64,000 nucleotides of DNA from Lawsonibacter asaccharolyticus (GCA_003112755.1 BFBT01000002.1:62001-126000), one strand, 5' to 3'; positions 24,089 through 32,396 are shown, numbered from the stretch's first letter. Numbers and translations: made by a program. The notes: generated by a model from the letters alone, not told the origin.

Positions 24089-24829
24089 ATGCCAAATCGT
24101 TTGCAGATTGGGACACTAATCTTTGGCGGCGAAGCAGTAGTTCCTCCAGAGAATGGAGTTTTATATAGGCCTTCAAAAGAAAATTCTGCTCCAAAGATTG
24201 TGGATACCCAAACAGGAAAAGCAATTACATGGATCGTTGTGGGCGGTAAACTAATGGCAGATCGTTGCTTGCTGAGAGATATCAGCTATTTTACCATCGA
24301 CACAGAGTTCCTAGCCGGCCAGTGCAAAATTTGCCTGGATGGCCGAGAATATATTTTGCGGTTACCCAAGGTAGGAAAATACAAGGACATTCCAAATGAG
24401 TGGGATTCGGCCTTGTTTGATGTAGGGGACGATAATTCAATCTGGCATTGGCATGGGATATACACTTGGGGCTGTGATAAAACAGATGATGACGACTATC
24501 CTGGCTACTGGGCCCTGCGTGGATATGACACTCCCTGGACTTGGACAAAGTATGAGCCGGACTATAGCGATGGTTGTGGTTGGCGCCCGGTTCTGGAGCC
24601 AGTTTCAGTGGAACCCAACCCGGGGCTCATTGGACAGGAAGTGTCCGTTTGGTATGGACAGCAGATCATCTGTGGCCTGTTGGACTCGTACACGGCATAT
24701 GATATCTGTCTGGTGCGTGCAAGGAAAGTTTTCACGGATGATGGCAAGTGCGAGCACTGGTATGAGCATCTGCCCGATCTAAAGATTGTTGTGGACCGAA
24801 CCAAAATATCAGCTTTGCACCATAGATGA
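24089..24829 (+). CDS. GWRPVLEP/Sm-like family protein 7
   Basis: 246 residues, ATG 24089 with AGGAAGAAGGA upstream. Visibly more AT-rich than its neighbours. Motifs: IGTLIFGGE, ITWIVVGGKLMADR, ISYFTID, ICLDGREYILRLP, IWHWHGIYTW, GWRPVLEP and the module EVSVWYGQQIICGLLDSY, YDICL, IVVDRTKISALH. Its base composition and the hairpin before it suggest that it joined the array separately. Confidence 0.75.
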   Translation: MPNRLQIGTLIFGGEAVVPPENGVLYRPSKENSAPKIVDTQTGKAITWIVVGGKLMADRCLLRDISYFTIDTEFLAGQCKICLDGREYILRLPKVGKYKDIPNEWDSALFDVGDDNSIWHWHGIYTWGCDKTDDDDYPGYWALRGYDTPWTWTKYEPDYSDGCGWRPVLEPVSVEPNPGLIGQEVSVWYGQQIICGLLDSYTAYDICLVRARKVFTDDGKCEHWYEHLPDLKIVVDRTKISALHHR

Positions 24830-24853
24830 ATTTTATAAGGGGGAAAATGAACA

Positions 24854-25252
24854 ATGGCAAATTATTATTACGGCACACTGCAGTTAAGAGGCCCCCAGGG
24901 AGCGCTCGAAAAACTGACAGCCCAGCTAGAACGACTGAAGGACTGCTGTTTGGCCTACGGTGATGCTGACACAGACTACCTACCGGCAATGTTCGAGGAC
25001 TATCCTTTGGAAGAAGGGGTCTTTTGTGATGGTTGGCGGACTGAAGAGGGACACCTGGAAATATACACCCGCGGTCGTGGCACTGTCGGCAACCGGTTTG
25101 CTGCTATCCTGTGCCAGTCTCTTGGACTTAGCGGGACGCTGAGTGTGGAGGAGGAAATGGGCGGCGAAGAGCAGTTCAAGTTCAGCTTCGACGATACCGT
25201 CCCGGTTTGCACTTTGCGGAAGCTGGGCCCTAATTCTACAAATAAAGTTTGA
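24854..25252 (+). CDS. Hypothetical protein, api92-like N-terminus
   Basis: 132 residues; ATG 24854 with AAGGGGG upstream. It begins MANYYYGTLQLRGPQGAL, resembling the start of phage/ICE api92-type proteins (strand then 'G...L..L'), followed by an alpha/beta pattern ending in FKFSFDDTVPVC. No catalytic motif. It is the last gene of the array transcript and is followed by a terminator, so it shares expression with proteins 3-7, but it is not a member of that family. Confidence 0.55.
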   Translation: MANYYYGTLQLRGPQGALEKLTAQLERLKDCCLAYGDADTDYLPAMFEDYPLEEGVFCDGWRTEEGHLEIYTRGRGTVGNRFAAILCQSLGLSGTLSVEEEMGGEEQFKFSFDDTVPVCTLRKLGPNSTNKV

Positions 25253-25276
25253 CAGATATGCCCATTATATATAAAA

Positions 25277-25316
25277 AGTGGGAGCCTCAGAAAACTCTGA
25301 GACTCCCATCTTTTTG
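25277..25316 (+). terminator. Rho-independent terminator of the array
   Basis: GTGGGAGCCTCAGA and TCTGAGACTCCCAT hairpin followed by CTTTTTG. Confidence 0.85.
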
Positions 25317-25398
25317 CAAATGTGCAATATCAATCAAACACATGGCTCGCTCTAAACAGATTATCCGCCGCTCACCCCGTAGCTCAAGCAAGGGGCTT

Positions 25399-25423
25399 GT
25401 GACTTTCGGAGAAAGTCATGTGG
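25399..25423. repeat. Short palindrome family (GTGACTTTC/GAAAGTCAT), copy 1
   Basis: TGTGACTTTCGGAGAAAGTC then ATGTGG. It overlaps the 3' end of the minus-strand gene and supplies its stop codon region. Confidence 0.7.
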
Positions 25424-25814
25424 CGCGGCGCCCTTGGTCACAGATAATGTAGATTCCGTTCTCTCTGGCAAGGTAAGTTTCAATCCTGATTCCGGGGATA
25501 TCTGGCTGAAGCGCTTCCTCCAATATCCAGTTTGCCTCATTATCATCAAGGACTAAAGTCGGACAATCGGCCGTGAGCTCCATGCGCGAAAAAGGATCAT
25601 GACGATTAAGAAATTCTCGTAGTTTTGTCCTGCAAATATTGTTGTATTTGAGGTTGATACAAAAACTATAGGAATTATCGTGCAAATCATAGTCTAAATG
25701 CATACGAATTACTTGGTCCCCGAAATATTGTTTTGTCCAAAGACTGAACATTGAGTCGACTGTATCCCAAGGTATAAAAAAGGTCGGGCCACATTTGCGG
25801 ATAGAATTATTCAT
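25416..25814 (-). CDS. Hypothetical protein ending at a palindrome
   Basis: 132 residues; ATG 25814 with AGGAGGTGA 10 bases upstream. Not recognised. The sequence is alpha/beta with several Asp/Asn pairs (LDYDLHDNSYSF, LDDNEANWILEE) and ends in IYIICDQGRRAT. Its stop codon (TGA) lies within copy 1 of the short palindromic repeat, so the natural C-terminus may have been replaced by the repeat. AT-rich compared with the neighbours; convergent with the array upstream. Confidence 0.6.
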   Translation of the reverse strand: MNNSIRKCGPTFFIPWDTVDSMFSLWTKQYFGDQVIRMHLDYDLHDNSYSFCINLKYNNICRTKLREFLNRHDPFSRMELTADCPTLVLDDNEANWILEEALQPDIPGIRIETYLARENGIYIICDQGRRAT

Positions 25815-25879
25815 GAAATCCGTCACCTCCTATTACAATGCATTTACGGTTGAAGGCATGGCATCCAGCTGTGTCTTTT

Positions 25880-26115
25880 TCCGCATCGTTGCCTAAGCTA
25901 TTAGAATGAGAAAGTCTTGGCCTGATGTTCACCTCCAAGAACCAGTGCGTCCCTGACTGCTCCCACCTCTTACGAAGAGGAGTTCCTGGGGAGTGGCTAG
26001 GCCCCTCCCTTGGTTCTGCCCAAACAGACATCTAGGACAGCCGCACGGGACGCCAAAACATCCCAACAGCAGCGACTGCCTGGTATCCTATCCTAGGAAG
26101 ATTTGCCGGGACTCC
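25880..26115 (-). ncRNA. Orphan TnpB guide-RNA-like region (no tnpB)
   Basis: Read on the minus strand, GGCTGTCCTAGATG, a Trp/Ala-free run of hairpins and a terminal GGAACTCCTCTTCGTAAGAG then GTGGGAGCAGTCAG resemble the 3' RNA and right end that follow the tnpB at 30321 (GGCTGTCCTCGATG, hairpin, GGGGAGTGTCAA). No coding sequence is attached. Likely a remnant; a retained standalone guide RNA is possible. Confidence 0.4.
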
Positions 26116-26189
26116 TGGCATGGGGGGAGGACTCGAACCTCCGTATGCGGTTTTGGAGACCGCTGCTCTACCGGCTGAGCTATACCCAT
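26116..26189 (-). tRNA. tRNA-Trp(CCA), copy 1
   Basis: Anticodon stem GCGGT/ACCGC around loop CTCCAAA; T arm GGAGG TTCGAGT CCTCC; CCA encoded. The acceptor stem is imperfect (ATGGG/CCCAT paired, next pairs poor). Confidence 0.75.
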
Positions 26190-26419
26190 ATATGGGGGCG
26201 GCGGACTTAGCCAACCGCCCGAAAACAGACGCCGCGATACGGCGACTGTGGTCCCGCTGTGCAACCTGGCACAGGGGATATTTTTTTGGTTCCGAACCCC
26301 TGGGCCGTGCCCGCTTTTTTCTCGCGGGCCTACCTCCTTGCCGCACCGACAGCGCTATTGGATTGGCCCCTCACTGGCCGCTTAGCCGAGCATACTGAGA
26401 GCCGGCACCAAGGATCTCT

Positions 26420-26444
26420 GTGACTTTCGAAGAAAGTCATGTGG
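26420..26444. repeat. Short palindrome family, copy 2
   Basis: TGTGACTTTCGAAGAAAGTC then ATGTGG, between two tRNA genes. The rest of 26190-26465 is non-coding with GC-rich hairpins. Confidence 0.7.
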
Positions 26445-26465
26445 GAACATAGGGGACGCGCCCCC

Positions 26466-26555
26466 TGGCGGAGAGGGTGGGATTCGAACCCACGAAGGAT
26501 TTCTCCTTGCCGATTTTCGAGACCGGCGCACTAGGCCAGGCTGTGCGACCTCTCC
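26466..26555 (-). tRNA. tRNA-Ser(CGA)
   Basis: 90 bases, class II. Acceptor GGAGAGG/CCTCTCC, anticodon loop CTCGAAA, long variable arm (AAGGAG/CTCCTT type), GCCA end encoded. Confidence 0.9.
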
Positions 26556-26564
26556 GTATCTATA

Positions 26565-26600
26565 TATATTATATGCAGTTGCAACGATTTATATTTTAGG
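26565..26600 (-). promoter_or_regulatory. Promoter of the tRNA-Ser/Trp unit
   Basis: On the minus strand AAAATATAAA, then CAACTGCATATAATATA at 17-base spacing, ten bases before the tRNA-Ser. Confidence 0.7.
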
Positions 26601-26617
26601 ATTGCCGATACGGGGCA

Positions 26618-26897
26618 TCTTTTTTAACGAAGAAAAGTGGTTGGGGTTTGTTTTGTTCGCCGAAGGCCGTAGCCTGGCCGGTTCCCTCGCGGGAACCGAT
26701 GCCGGGTCCGTGGGATTCCGTTGTTTTGTGCTACGGACAACCATCTCCGCCGTAGCGGCCACGCGGCCTTTGTTCCGGAAACCGCCAATGGGGCAAGCCT
26801 CACGGACCCGACATAAGGCTCCGGAACAGAGCCGGCCCGCGGCAATGGCTCACGGAAAAGAGAAATCTCCCCGCCTCTTTTCTTCGTTAAAAAAGAC
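26618..26897. repeat. Inverted-repeat element (both arms)
   Basis: TCTTTTTTAACGAAGAAAAG on the left, CTTTTCTTCGTTAAAAAAGA on the right, with CCGGTTCC/GGGAACCG and GGCTCCGG/CAGAGCCGG hairpins. Confidence 0.9.
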
Positions 26898-26912
26898 TCA
26901 AAACCAAAATCG

Positions 26913-28208
26913 CTATGCTGCGGCGAGCTGCCTTCTGGACCTAAGTAGCCACCAATACAGCACCGCCGTCACGCCGGCGCCAAAGACCATCCCCCAGCCA
27001 AACAGCAGGGCGATGCCATTAAGGGTTGGCACCCAGATGTCAGCACGGTACAGCAGAAAGGCTCCGCCGTAGTACACGGCGTTGGTAACAACAGACTGGA
27101 CCAGGAGATAGTTGGTCTTGCCCAGCCCAAAGAACACGGCATGGATGATATTCTGGAAGGCAAAGACCACATAGAAGCCCAGCAAAAGCAGTACCAGCTG
27201 GACCAACCGGTCCGTATCGGCATATCCAAGGATGCCGGACATGAACGGCTTCCAGAGGGGGATGGACACGACCCAAACGCAGCAGATGCCGGCTGTCATC
27301 ACCGCATAGTTCCGCACCTTCTGCCGCAGGCGGCCGGCGTTGGTCGCTACATCCCGCTTCACCAGCTCGCCCAGCTGGGTGACGGGGAGCAGCAGCCAGC
27401 CCCAGATGAAATTGTTGGCCGTCCAATATAGGCCCTGCTCCTGGACGACATTAACCATGCGAACGACCATCGCCATGTACGCAAAGTTCCGCACGAACGA
27501 CTCCAGGCCAGACAGACTGCTGACCTGGAAAAACTCCCGGGCCCAGCCGAAGGACAGCTTCCCGCCCAGCGGCACGCCTTCCCTGGCCAGCAGGGCCAGC
27601 GCGACGACAAACAAAATGCCGTTTGCGGCTAGGTTGGACCATCCGATTCCGTTCACGCCCAGCCGGAGGGAGAATGGCAGGTTAGAGAAAAACAGGCAGT
27701 CCAGCAGGATGCTGAGCACCAGCCGAGCACCGGTGATGGCATAGAGCCACTTCTCCCGGCCCAGCGTCACCAGGGCCACCAGGGCAAAGGAGAACAAGGT
27801 CGCAAAGATGTTGGCGAAGCTCTCGATGCGGATATAGGTTGCCGATGCTTCGATGATATCGGGCGCCGCGGCCATCCAGCCCAGCAGCGGCCTGGCGAAT
27901 GCGCTCACTGCAACAGCCAGGGCTGTCCAGATTCCGGCCGTCAGCCAAAGCCCGCTGCGTACCCGGTTGCCGAAACTAACATTGTCCGAAACGACCTGCC
28001 CCAGGAAGAAGTACAAAGGCAGCAGCACCGTCTCCTGGACAATTTCGTACAGCAGCTGTACCCAGCTGAGTTGTCCGGCAATCGAATAGGCGCCCGGATC
28101 CGGCATCTGTCCCAGGAAGAAGATGCGGACTGCCTGATATATGGCGGGGCAGAGGCCCATCACCAGCAGCGAGGCGTACAGCCGATAGTTGATCTTGGCC
28201 TTTCCCAT
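26913..28208 (-). CDS. MATE-family transporter
   Basis: A multidrug/oligosaccharidyl-lipid/polysaccharide-superfamily membrane transporter, 431 residues with about twelve hydrophobic helices. ATG 28208 is chosen because TGGAGGG lies five bases upstream. The internal two-fold repeat of MATE proteins can be seen: the first half begins near the N-terminus, the second near VSSLSGLESFVRNFAYM (about residue 230). The helices contain the Gly/Pro/Asn-rich pattern of the family (GVNGIGWSNLAANGILF). Substrate not predictable. It is probably in one transcript with the upstream membrane gene (28232-28801). MATE genes are rare in phages and may be host-derived cargo. Confidence 0.8.
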   Translation of the reverse strand: MGKAKINYRLYASLLVMGLCPAIYQAVRIFFLGQMPDPGAYSIAGQLSWVQLLYEIVQETVLLPLYFFLGQVVSDNVSFGNRVRSGLWLTAGIWTALAVAVSAFARPLLGWMAAAPDIIEASATYIRIESFANIFATLFSFALVALVTLGREKWLYAITGARLVLSILLDCLFFSNLPFSLRLGVNGIGWSNLAANGILFVVALALLAREGVPLGGKLSFGWAREFFQVSSLSGLESFVRNFAYMAMVVRMVNVVQEQGLYWTANNFIWGWLLLPVTQLGELVKRDVATNAGRLRQKVRNYAVMTAGICCVWVVSIPLWKPFMSGILGYADTDRLVQLVLLLLGFYVVFAFQNIIHAVFFGLGKTNYLLVQSVVTNAVYYGGAFLLYRADIWVPTLNGIALLFGWGMVFGAGVTAVLYWWLLRSRRQLAAA

Positions 28209-28231
28209 GGCGTCCCTCCAGAACTGGTGGT

Positions 28232-28801
28232 TTAGCGCCACCAGTCCTCCCAGGGACCCTCATCATCTAGCAGCTGCTGGGCACTGATGCCGGACGCCCG
28301 AATAGCCCGGATGGCCGAGGTGACGGCAAGGAAAATAGCGGTCCAAACGCACAGAAGCTGTAGGATGTAGCTGAAGCCCATCACGGTCGCCGCCGGCCCC
28401 TCCGGAACGACTCCGGTGAGTCCGAGAGCGGAGGACAGACTGCCGAAAAGGCAGGCGACGGCGCCCATGATCACGAACGGTTTCTGGTTGTAGCCAGTCT
28501 TCCAGGGACTGAGCAGCAGCCATAAGGCCAGCATAGACATCAGCCCGGACAGGCAGTGGGCGCCAACCTGCGGATACCCAGCCAGAGAAACCTTCGCCAG
28601 GAGCAGCAGTCCCGTGGAGGCTGTGAGCAGTACGAGACCCGCATAGGCCTTCGCCTTCGTCCGCCTCCGCCATCGCTCATGCAGCGTCTCCTGGAAGATC
28701 TCCCGCATGACATCGTTCACCTCGCCGGCCGTCAAGCAGGTGTCTTCATCCACGACCGTGCTGGGATCCAACAGGTTGGCCCTATTTGTATTAAGTTCCA
28801 T
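28232..28801 (-). CDS. Four-helix membrane protein of unknown function
   Basis: 189 residues; ATG 28801 follows GGAGGAAAA. The N-terminal 50 residues are soluble and charged (VDEDTCLTAGEVNDVMREIF), ending in a basic stretch (RWRRRTKAKA), then four hydrophobic segments (about 52-70, 82-97, 107-127, 138-160). The C-terminal tail is acidic with two tryptophans. Not recognised. It sits 23 bases upstream of the MATE gene and probably shares its transcript, so a partner role is possible. Confidence 0.65.
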   Translation of the reverse strand: MELNTNRANLLDPSTVVDEDTCLTAGEVNDVMREIFQETLHERWRRRTKAKAYAGLVLLTASTGLLLLAKVSLAGYPQVGAHCLSGLMSMLALWLLLSPWKTGYNQKPFVIMGAVACLFGSLSSALGLTGVVPEGPAATVMGFSYILQLLCVWTAIFLAVTSAIRAIRASGISAQQLLDDEGPWEDWWR

Positions 28802-28853
28802 ATTTTTTTCCTCCTTCGTATCGAGTTGGTTGTTGCGTACTACAAGGGACATA

Positions 28854-28937
28854 TGGTGCCCAGGGTGGGACTCGAACCCACAAGCATTGCGGCAGCCGGG
28901 TTTGGACCGGCAGAATCTTCCATTGCGCCACCTGGGC
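28854..28937 (-). tRNA. tRNA-Leu(CAA), copy 1, with C at position 33
   Basis: Acceptor GCCCAGG/CCTGGGC is perfect, T arm GTGGG TTCGAGT CCCAC, 13-base variable region like that of tRNA-Leu, ACCA encoded. The anticodon loop reads TCCAAAC: CAA at 34-36 but C instead of the universal U33. Confidence 0.75.
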
Positions 28938-28972
28938 GGATTTCGGCTCCCTCGGAAGGAAGCTGTGCGGGA

Positions 28973-29257
28973 CTATTCTCCGTAGTCCCGCCGGATCTCC
29001 CGGCACAGCTTGTCGTAGTAGGCCTTTTTGCCACAGCTGTCGCCTTTTTCCACGAGCTCTAAGTCTCCGGCAGCGAGACGCTGTGCGATGGTAGCCGTCA
29101 GCAGGTACAGATCGATAGCCTTGGCCTTGACGAAAATTCCGGGATCATCGCTAACCGTGACATCGAGTCCCAAATGCTGAGCGGTACCCCAAAGGGCAAC
29201 GGCCGCCTCAGGGTTGTTCTTAGGGGAGATGAGTTCGTCGCCAATCAAAATCTTCAT
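28973..29257 (-). CDS. Small hypothetical protein
   Basis: 94 residues; ATG 29257 after GAAAGGAG. Begins MKILIGDELISPKNNPEAA and has a mixed alpha/beta pattern with a cysteine near the C-terminus (EKGDSCGKKAYYDKL). No family recognised. It lies 17 bases after the RNA-ligase gene in the same direction and is followed by a tRNA gene, so it belongs to the RNA-ligase transcript; involvement in RNA repair is only suggested by position. Confidence 0.6.
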   Translation of the reverse strand: MKILIGDELISPKNNPEAAVALWGTAQHLGLDVTVSDDPGIFVKAKAIDLYLLTATIAQRLAAGDLELVEKGDSCGKKAYYDKLCREIRRDYGE

Positions 29258-29274
29258 GTTGTACTCCTTTCCCG

Positions 29275-29835
29275 TTAACCCCAGCGGAAGCCGAAGTCGC
29301 TCCGTTTGATCTTGCACATCTCACCATTCCCGCGATGGAAGACGATACCTTCGATATTATGCATCTCCAGATAGGCACGGATGCCATTGAAGTCGCGGGG
29401 CACGCCCTCCAGGACGATGTCGCCGTGGCGGAAGAAGGCATCGTGGTCCAGTTTCTCCCGGTTGGAGTTGAAGTGCGGCCCGCACAGCTCATAGGTACCG
29501 TCCGCCAGGGGTCCGACAGACTTAAATGTTGCCACAAACCATTTGTCGCCGGGATCAGTCTCAGAGACCGGCATCCAGCAGGGCAGATGGCCCGTGATGG
29601 GGTCGGCTTCCGGCTGGCAGGGGATTGCATTGGGAGGAATCGGCTTGCCATTCTTAGCATCGTACCGTTTGTACAGATAACCGTCCTGGACCAGGGTGCA
29701 GGTGCCGTCCAGCTTGCGGGTGGCTACGCCTTCACCGGCCAGCACCCATTCGCAACCAGGGGCCACCTGGTCGGTGATGATGATTTTGTGGTTCGGAAGG
29801 AATTCCCGGACAAACAAAGTTGGGATTTTTCTCAT
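29275..29835 (-). CDS. RNA ligase / nucleotidyltransferase-family protein
   Basis: A covalent nucleotidyltransferase of the RNA-ligase group (similar to phage 'RNA ligase 1' DUF5565 proteins), expected to seal RNA breaks using ATP. 186 residues. Motif I is RKLDGTC with the adenylated lysine K41, followed by YKRYDAKNGKP; motif IV is IEGIVFHR (about 162-169) and motif V KIKRSDFG (176-183). The small size means only the catalytic core is present. Located among tRNA genes, it would suit repair of tRNAs cut by host anticodon nucleases, as T4 RNA ligase does; that is inference from context. Confidence 0.8.
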   Translation of the reverse strand: MRKIPTLFVREFLPNHKIIITDQVAPGCEWVLAGEGVATRKLDGTCTLVQDGYLYKRYDAKNGKPIPPNAIPCQPEADPITGHLPCWMPVSETDPGDKWFVATFKSVGPLADGTYELCGPHFNSNREKLDHDAFFRHGDIVLEGVPRDFNGIRAYLEMHNIEGIVFHRGNGEMCKIKRSDFGFRWG

Positions 29836-29864
29836 GGAGTTTACCCTTTCTTTTGCTTGATATA

Positions 29865-29899
29865 TATATTATATGCATTTCCTGCTGTTAATATTTTCG
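29865..29899 (-). promoter_or_regulatory. Promoter of the RNA-ligase operon
   Basis: Minus strand: GAAAATATTAA, 17-base spacing, GAAATGCATATAATATAT. Confidence 0.7.
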
Positions 29900-29904
29900 A
29901 AAAA

Positions 29905-29948
29905 GCGCGCCTAACTCACGACTGAAGTCACGAGAATGTGGCGCGCTC
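29905..29948. mobile_element. IS200-type end hairpin remnant
   Basis: GCGCGCC ... CTCACGACTGAAGTCACGAG ... GGCGCGC; closely similar to the hairpin upstream of the tnpA at 56106. No transposase attached. Confidence 0.45.
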
Positions 29949-29955
29949 CTTCCAC

Positions 29956-29977
29956 ACAGACCGCTTTGTTAGGTCTA
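29956..29977. repeat. Short palindrome CAGACCGCTTTGTTAGGTCT
   Basis: One of four copies of CAGACCGCT(T/A)CGCTAGGTCTG-type hairpins (others at 16009, 56684 and 56709). Confidence 0.5.
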
Positions 29978-30214
29978 CAGCGAATTGTGGAATATTGACA
30001 TTTTTATTGGAACTCTTCTTAGAATGGCAAAGACCCAGTTTAATGAACGATATACAAAACTGCCAAAACAAGAAAAAGGACAATATATTTCTTGCCATGA
30101 CTACTTATCTATGCCGCCGTAAAACCCTCTGCTTTAGCTGTAGGGATATAAGGCGGCATCCGTGCCCGTGTGCGAATACCCGAGCAAACATTGGCCTACC
30201 CCCTGCGGAGAGGG

Positions 30215-30250
30215 TGAAAATATTTTCTACGCAACTGCATATAATATAAG
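30215..30250 (+). promoter_or_regulatory. Promoter of tnpB (30321)
   Basis: GTGAAAATATTTT, 17-base spacing, AACTGCATATAATATAAG. Confidence 0.7.
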
Positions 30251-30320
30251 TAGAAGCTCAGCAGGGGAGGTGGCCTATCCGGATATCCATCTATCCGCAC
30301 TGGGGAAGGAGGTGCCCACC

Positions 30321-31487
30321 ATGGAAAAAGCCTACAAGTTCCGACTGTACCCCACAGCAAAACAGGAAGAACTTATTCGCAAGACCATCGGCTGCAGCCG
30401 TTTTGTCTATAACCAAACCCTGGCTGCTCGAAAGGGCGCCTACGCTTCCGGCAACTCTATCCACATGACTTTCAAAGAAAGTCACAGCGGCTACGACTGT
30501 GTGAAGCTGCTGCCCGGGCTGAAGGATACCTACCCATGGCTTCGAGAGGTGGACTCCACCGCCCTTCAGGCCTCCGTGCTCAATATGGACCATGCCTATA
30601 AGAACTTTTTTTCCGGCCGCAAGGGCAGGCGAAAGGTGGGCTTCCCCAAGTTTAAGGCCAAACACCACAGCAAGGCCAGCTATACCAGCAAGGTTGTTGG
30701 ACACAACATTCAGGCCAGCGACCGGGCGGTGAAGCTGCCCAAACTGGGGTGGGTAAAGGCCAAGGTCTCCACCACGGTGCAGGGACGGATCCTCAACGCC
30801 ACCGTCAGCATGAGCCGCAGCGGAAAGTTTTTCGTGAGCCTGTGCTGCACAGAGGTAGATATCCCCCAGCTGCTCAGCACTGGCGCCGCTGTCGGCCTTG
30901 ATGTGGGCATCAAAGACCTGGTCATCACCTCGGATGGCCAGAAGTTCGATAACCCCAAGTACCTGCGGAAGGCAGAGAAGAAGCTCGCCACCCTCCAGCG
31001 GCGGCTGTCCCGAAAGCCAAAGGGCAGCTGCAACCGGGAGAAGGCCCGCCTTCGTCTATCTCGCCAGCATGAGTATATTGCCAACTGCCGGCAGGACTAC
31101 CTGCATAAGCTCACCACACAGCTGGTCAGAGACTACGACATCATTTGCGTGGAGAGCCTCAATGTTGGCGGCATGCTCAAGAACCACAAACTGGCCAAGG
31201 CCATCGCTGACGCCTCTTGGGGAGAACTGGCCCGCCAGCTCAAGTATAAGGCTGCCTGGCAGCACAAAATGCTGGTAGAGGTTGGGACTTTCTTCCCAAG
31301 CAGCCAGCTGTGCAGCTGCTGTGGGTACCAAAACAAGGAGGTCAAAGACCTCTCGGTTCGGGAGTGGACCTGCCCGCAGTGCGGGGCTCACCACGACCGG
31401 GATCAAAACGCGGCCCAGAATCTGTTGATAGAGGGTCTGCGGCTGCTACCACATGACTTTCAGAGAAAGTCACAGGCCAGCGCCTAA
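30321..31487 (+). CDS. tnpB: TnpB RNA-guided nuclease (catalytic residues intact)
   Basis: A transposon-encoded, guide-RNA-directed DNA nuclease of the Cas12 ancestor group. 388 residues; ATG 30321 with GGAGG about 11 bases upstream. RuvC residues: D194 ([10 protein letters not shown]), E278 (ICVESLNV), D361 (HHDRDQNAA). The zinc finger uses C331/C334 and C351/C354. Two copies of the short palindrome are inside the gene: one adds an in-frame [10 protein letters not shown] stretch (about residues 48-57), the other encodes the C-terminus (PHDFQRKSQ). The guide RNA would overlap the 3' end and finish at the right end, taking CTCTGGAACCCGGCGA (31641 on) as its guide. Confidence 0.9.
   Translation: MEKAYKFRLYPTAKQEELIRKTIGCSRFVYNQTLAARKGAYASGNSIHMTFKESHSGYDCVKLLPGLKDTYPWLREVDSTALQASVLNMDHAYKNFFSGRKGRRKVGFPKFKAKHHSKASYTSKVVGHNIQASDRAVKLPKLGWVKAKVSTTVQGRILNATVSMSRSGKFFVSLCCTEVDIPQLLSTGAAVGLDVGIKDLVITSDGQKFDNPKYLRKAEKKLATLQRRLSRKPKGSCNREKARLRLSRQHEYIANCRQDYLHKLTTQLVRDYDIICVESLNVGGMLKNHKLAKAIADASWGELARQLKYKAAWQHKMLVEVGTFFPSSQLCSCCGYQNKEVKDLSVREWTCPQCGAHHDRDQNAAQNLLIEGLRLLPHDFQRKSQASA
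30462..30486. repeat. Short palindrome family, copy 3 (inside tnpB)
   Basis: CCACATGACTTTC then AAAGAAAGTCACAG; in frame with the host gene. Confidence 0.7.
31449..31474. repeat. Short palindrome family, copy 4 (3' end of tnpB)
   Basis: CCACATGACTTTCAGAGAAA then GTCACAGG; forms the last codons of the gene. Confidence 0.7.
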
Positions 31488-31656
31488 AAAAGTATTCAAG
31501 GTACGGTGGGGCACACCGGAACCTACCCAAACGCTTGAGGAGAGGGTGTAAGACCTCGGTGTTCTGCGGGTAACTGCAGGGTGCTTAGGCTGTCCTCGAT
31601 GAGCCAAGAATCCCCTGGCTTTAGCCATGGGGAGTGTCAACTCTGGAACCCGGCGA
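31488..31656 (+). ncRNA. TnpB guide (omega/re-) RNA 3' region
   Basis: Structured tail of the element (GCGGGTAACTGC, GGCTGTCCTCGATGAGCC), ending in the right-end hairpin. The 16 bases after GTGTCAA are the expected guide and belong to the split gene. Confidence 0.6.
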
Positions 31657-31964
31657 AAAGTTTGCAGTTTGCCAAATTAAAGAAAACATTGTCTTACCGA
31701 TGGATTTTGAGGTGAATATAGAATTTGCAGACATGGCAAGAGAGCTATTCCGAAAGAAATATAGGTTAGACGATTACGGAATCACTTGGGTTGCAATCCT
31801 GATGGACTAATTCGGTAAAGAGAAAGTTGAAGAATATTGGCGGGCCGGCCGATGGCGGAATTTGGATATTTAGAAGGGGATTGCGCAACCGACTTTTACT
31901 GCGCTGGCGGCGCGGCCGAAGCCGTCCCGGCGGGTTTTCACCGCTATATTCTGTTGAATCCCCA

Positions 31965-32038
31965 TGGCAGAGGAGAGGCGAATCGAACACCTGCCAGCGG
32001 TTTTGGAGACCGCGGTTCTGCCACTAAACTACTCCCCT
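31965..32038 (-). tRNA. tRNA-Trp(CCA), copy 2
   Basis: Acceptor AGGGGAG/CTCCTCT (one G-T pair), anticodon loop CTCCAAA, GCCA encoded. Last gene of a minus-strand tRNA array. Confidence 0.85.
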
Positions 32039-32044
32039 TTATGA

Positions 32045-32121
32045 TGGTGGGACAGGGAGGTATCGAACCTCCATCCTCCGGTTTTTCAGACCGGCGCTCC
32101 GACCTCGTAAGCTACTGTCCC
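32045..32121 (-). tRNA. tRNA-Phe(GAA)
   Basis: Acceptor GGGACAG/CTGTCCC, anticodon loop CTGAAAA, T arm GGAGG TTCGATA CCTCC, ACCA encoded. Confidence 0.92.
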
Positions 32122-32124
32122 ATA

Positions 32125-32199
32125 TGGTACTCCCAGTGGGGATCGAACCCACGACACCGCCTTGAGAGGGCGGGGACTTAACCTCTTGTCCATGGGAGC
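32125..32199 (-). tRNA. tRNA-Glu(CTC)
   Basis: Acceptor GCTCCCA/TGGGAGT, anticodon stem CCGCC/GGCGG with loop CTCTCAA, ACCA encoded. Confidence 0.92.
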
Positions 32200-32200
32200 A

Positions 32201-32278
32201 TGGGGTGCCCGACCGGACTCGAACCGGCGACCTCTGGAGCCACAATCCAGCGCTCTAACCAACTGAGCTACGGGCAAC
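32201..32278 (-). tRNA. tRNA-His(GTG)
   Basis: Anticodon loop TTGTGGC in stem CTGGA/TCCAG; extra 5' G opposite C73 as in tRNA-His; CCA encoded. Confidence 0.92.
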
Positions 32279-32304
32279 ATAGAAGCGGGCCATATGGCGC
32301 CGCA

Positions 32305-32392
32305 TGGTGTCCAAGGTGGGAATCGAACCCACAATGCCGCAAAGGGCTCCCGGGTTTGAGCTGGGCGCGTCTGCCAGTTCCGCCACTTGGAC
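32305..32392 (-). tRNA. tRNA-Leu(CAA), copy 2
   Basis: Class II, acceptor GTCCAAG/CTTGGAC, loop CTCAAAC, long variable arm (GCCCTTTGCGGC type), ACCA encoded. One weak pair in the anticodon stem. Confidence 0.88.
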
Positions 32393-32396
32393 ATAT

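Larger units (their letters stand above)
30109..31640 (+). mobile_element. IS200/IS605-type element carrying tnpB
   Basis: Left end directly after TTAT: CTATGCCGCCGTAAAACCCT with hairpin to AGGGATATAAGGCGG. Right end hairpin CCCCTGGCTTTAGCCATGGG, then GAGTGTCAA. No tnpA is inside. The left end is almost identical to that of the element at 58429. Confidence 0.8.
30024..31810 (+). pseudogene. 84-codon gene split by a TnpB element
   Basis: The 5' part (30024-30108) begins MAKTQFNERYTKLPKQEKG and runs into the left end of the IS element. The 3' part (31641-31810) follows the right end. Joining base 30108 to 31641 gives one continuous 84-codon frame (..HDYLSLEPGEKFAV..ILMD, then TAA). Total length 255 bases, divisible by three. 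AT-rich; no family recognised and the ribosome binding site is weak. The clean junction shows that the element inserted after TTAT without loss or duplication. Confidence 0.7.

Noticed and set aside
28832..28985. Short protein frames across the tRNA genes (also in 31800-34400)
   Set aside because: They are readings of tRNA sequence (TTCGAxTCC T-loops give repeated RVxxSxP/GxxxTRG motifs).
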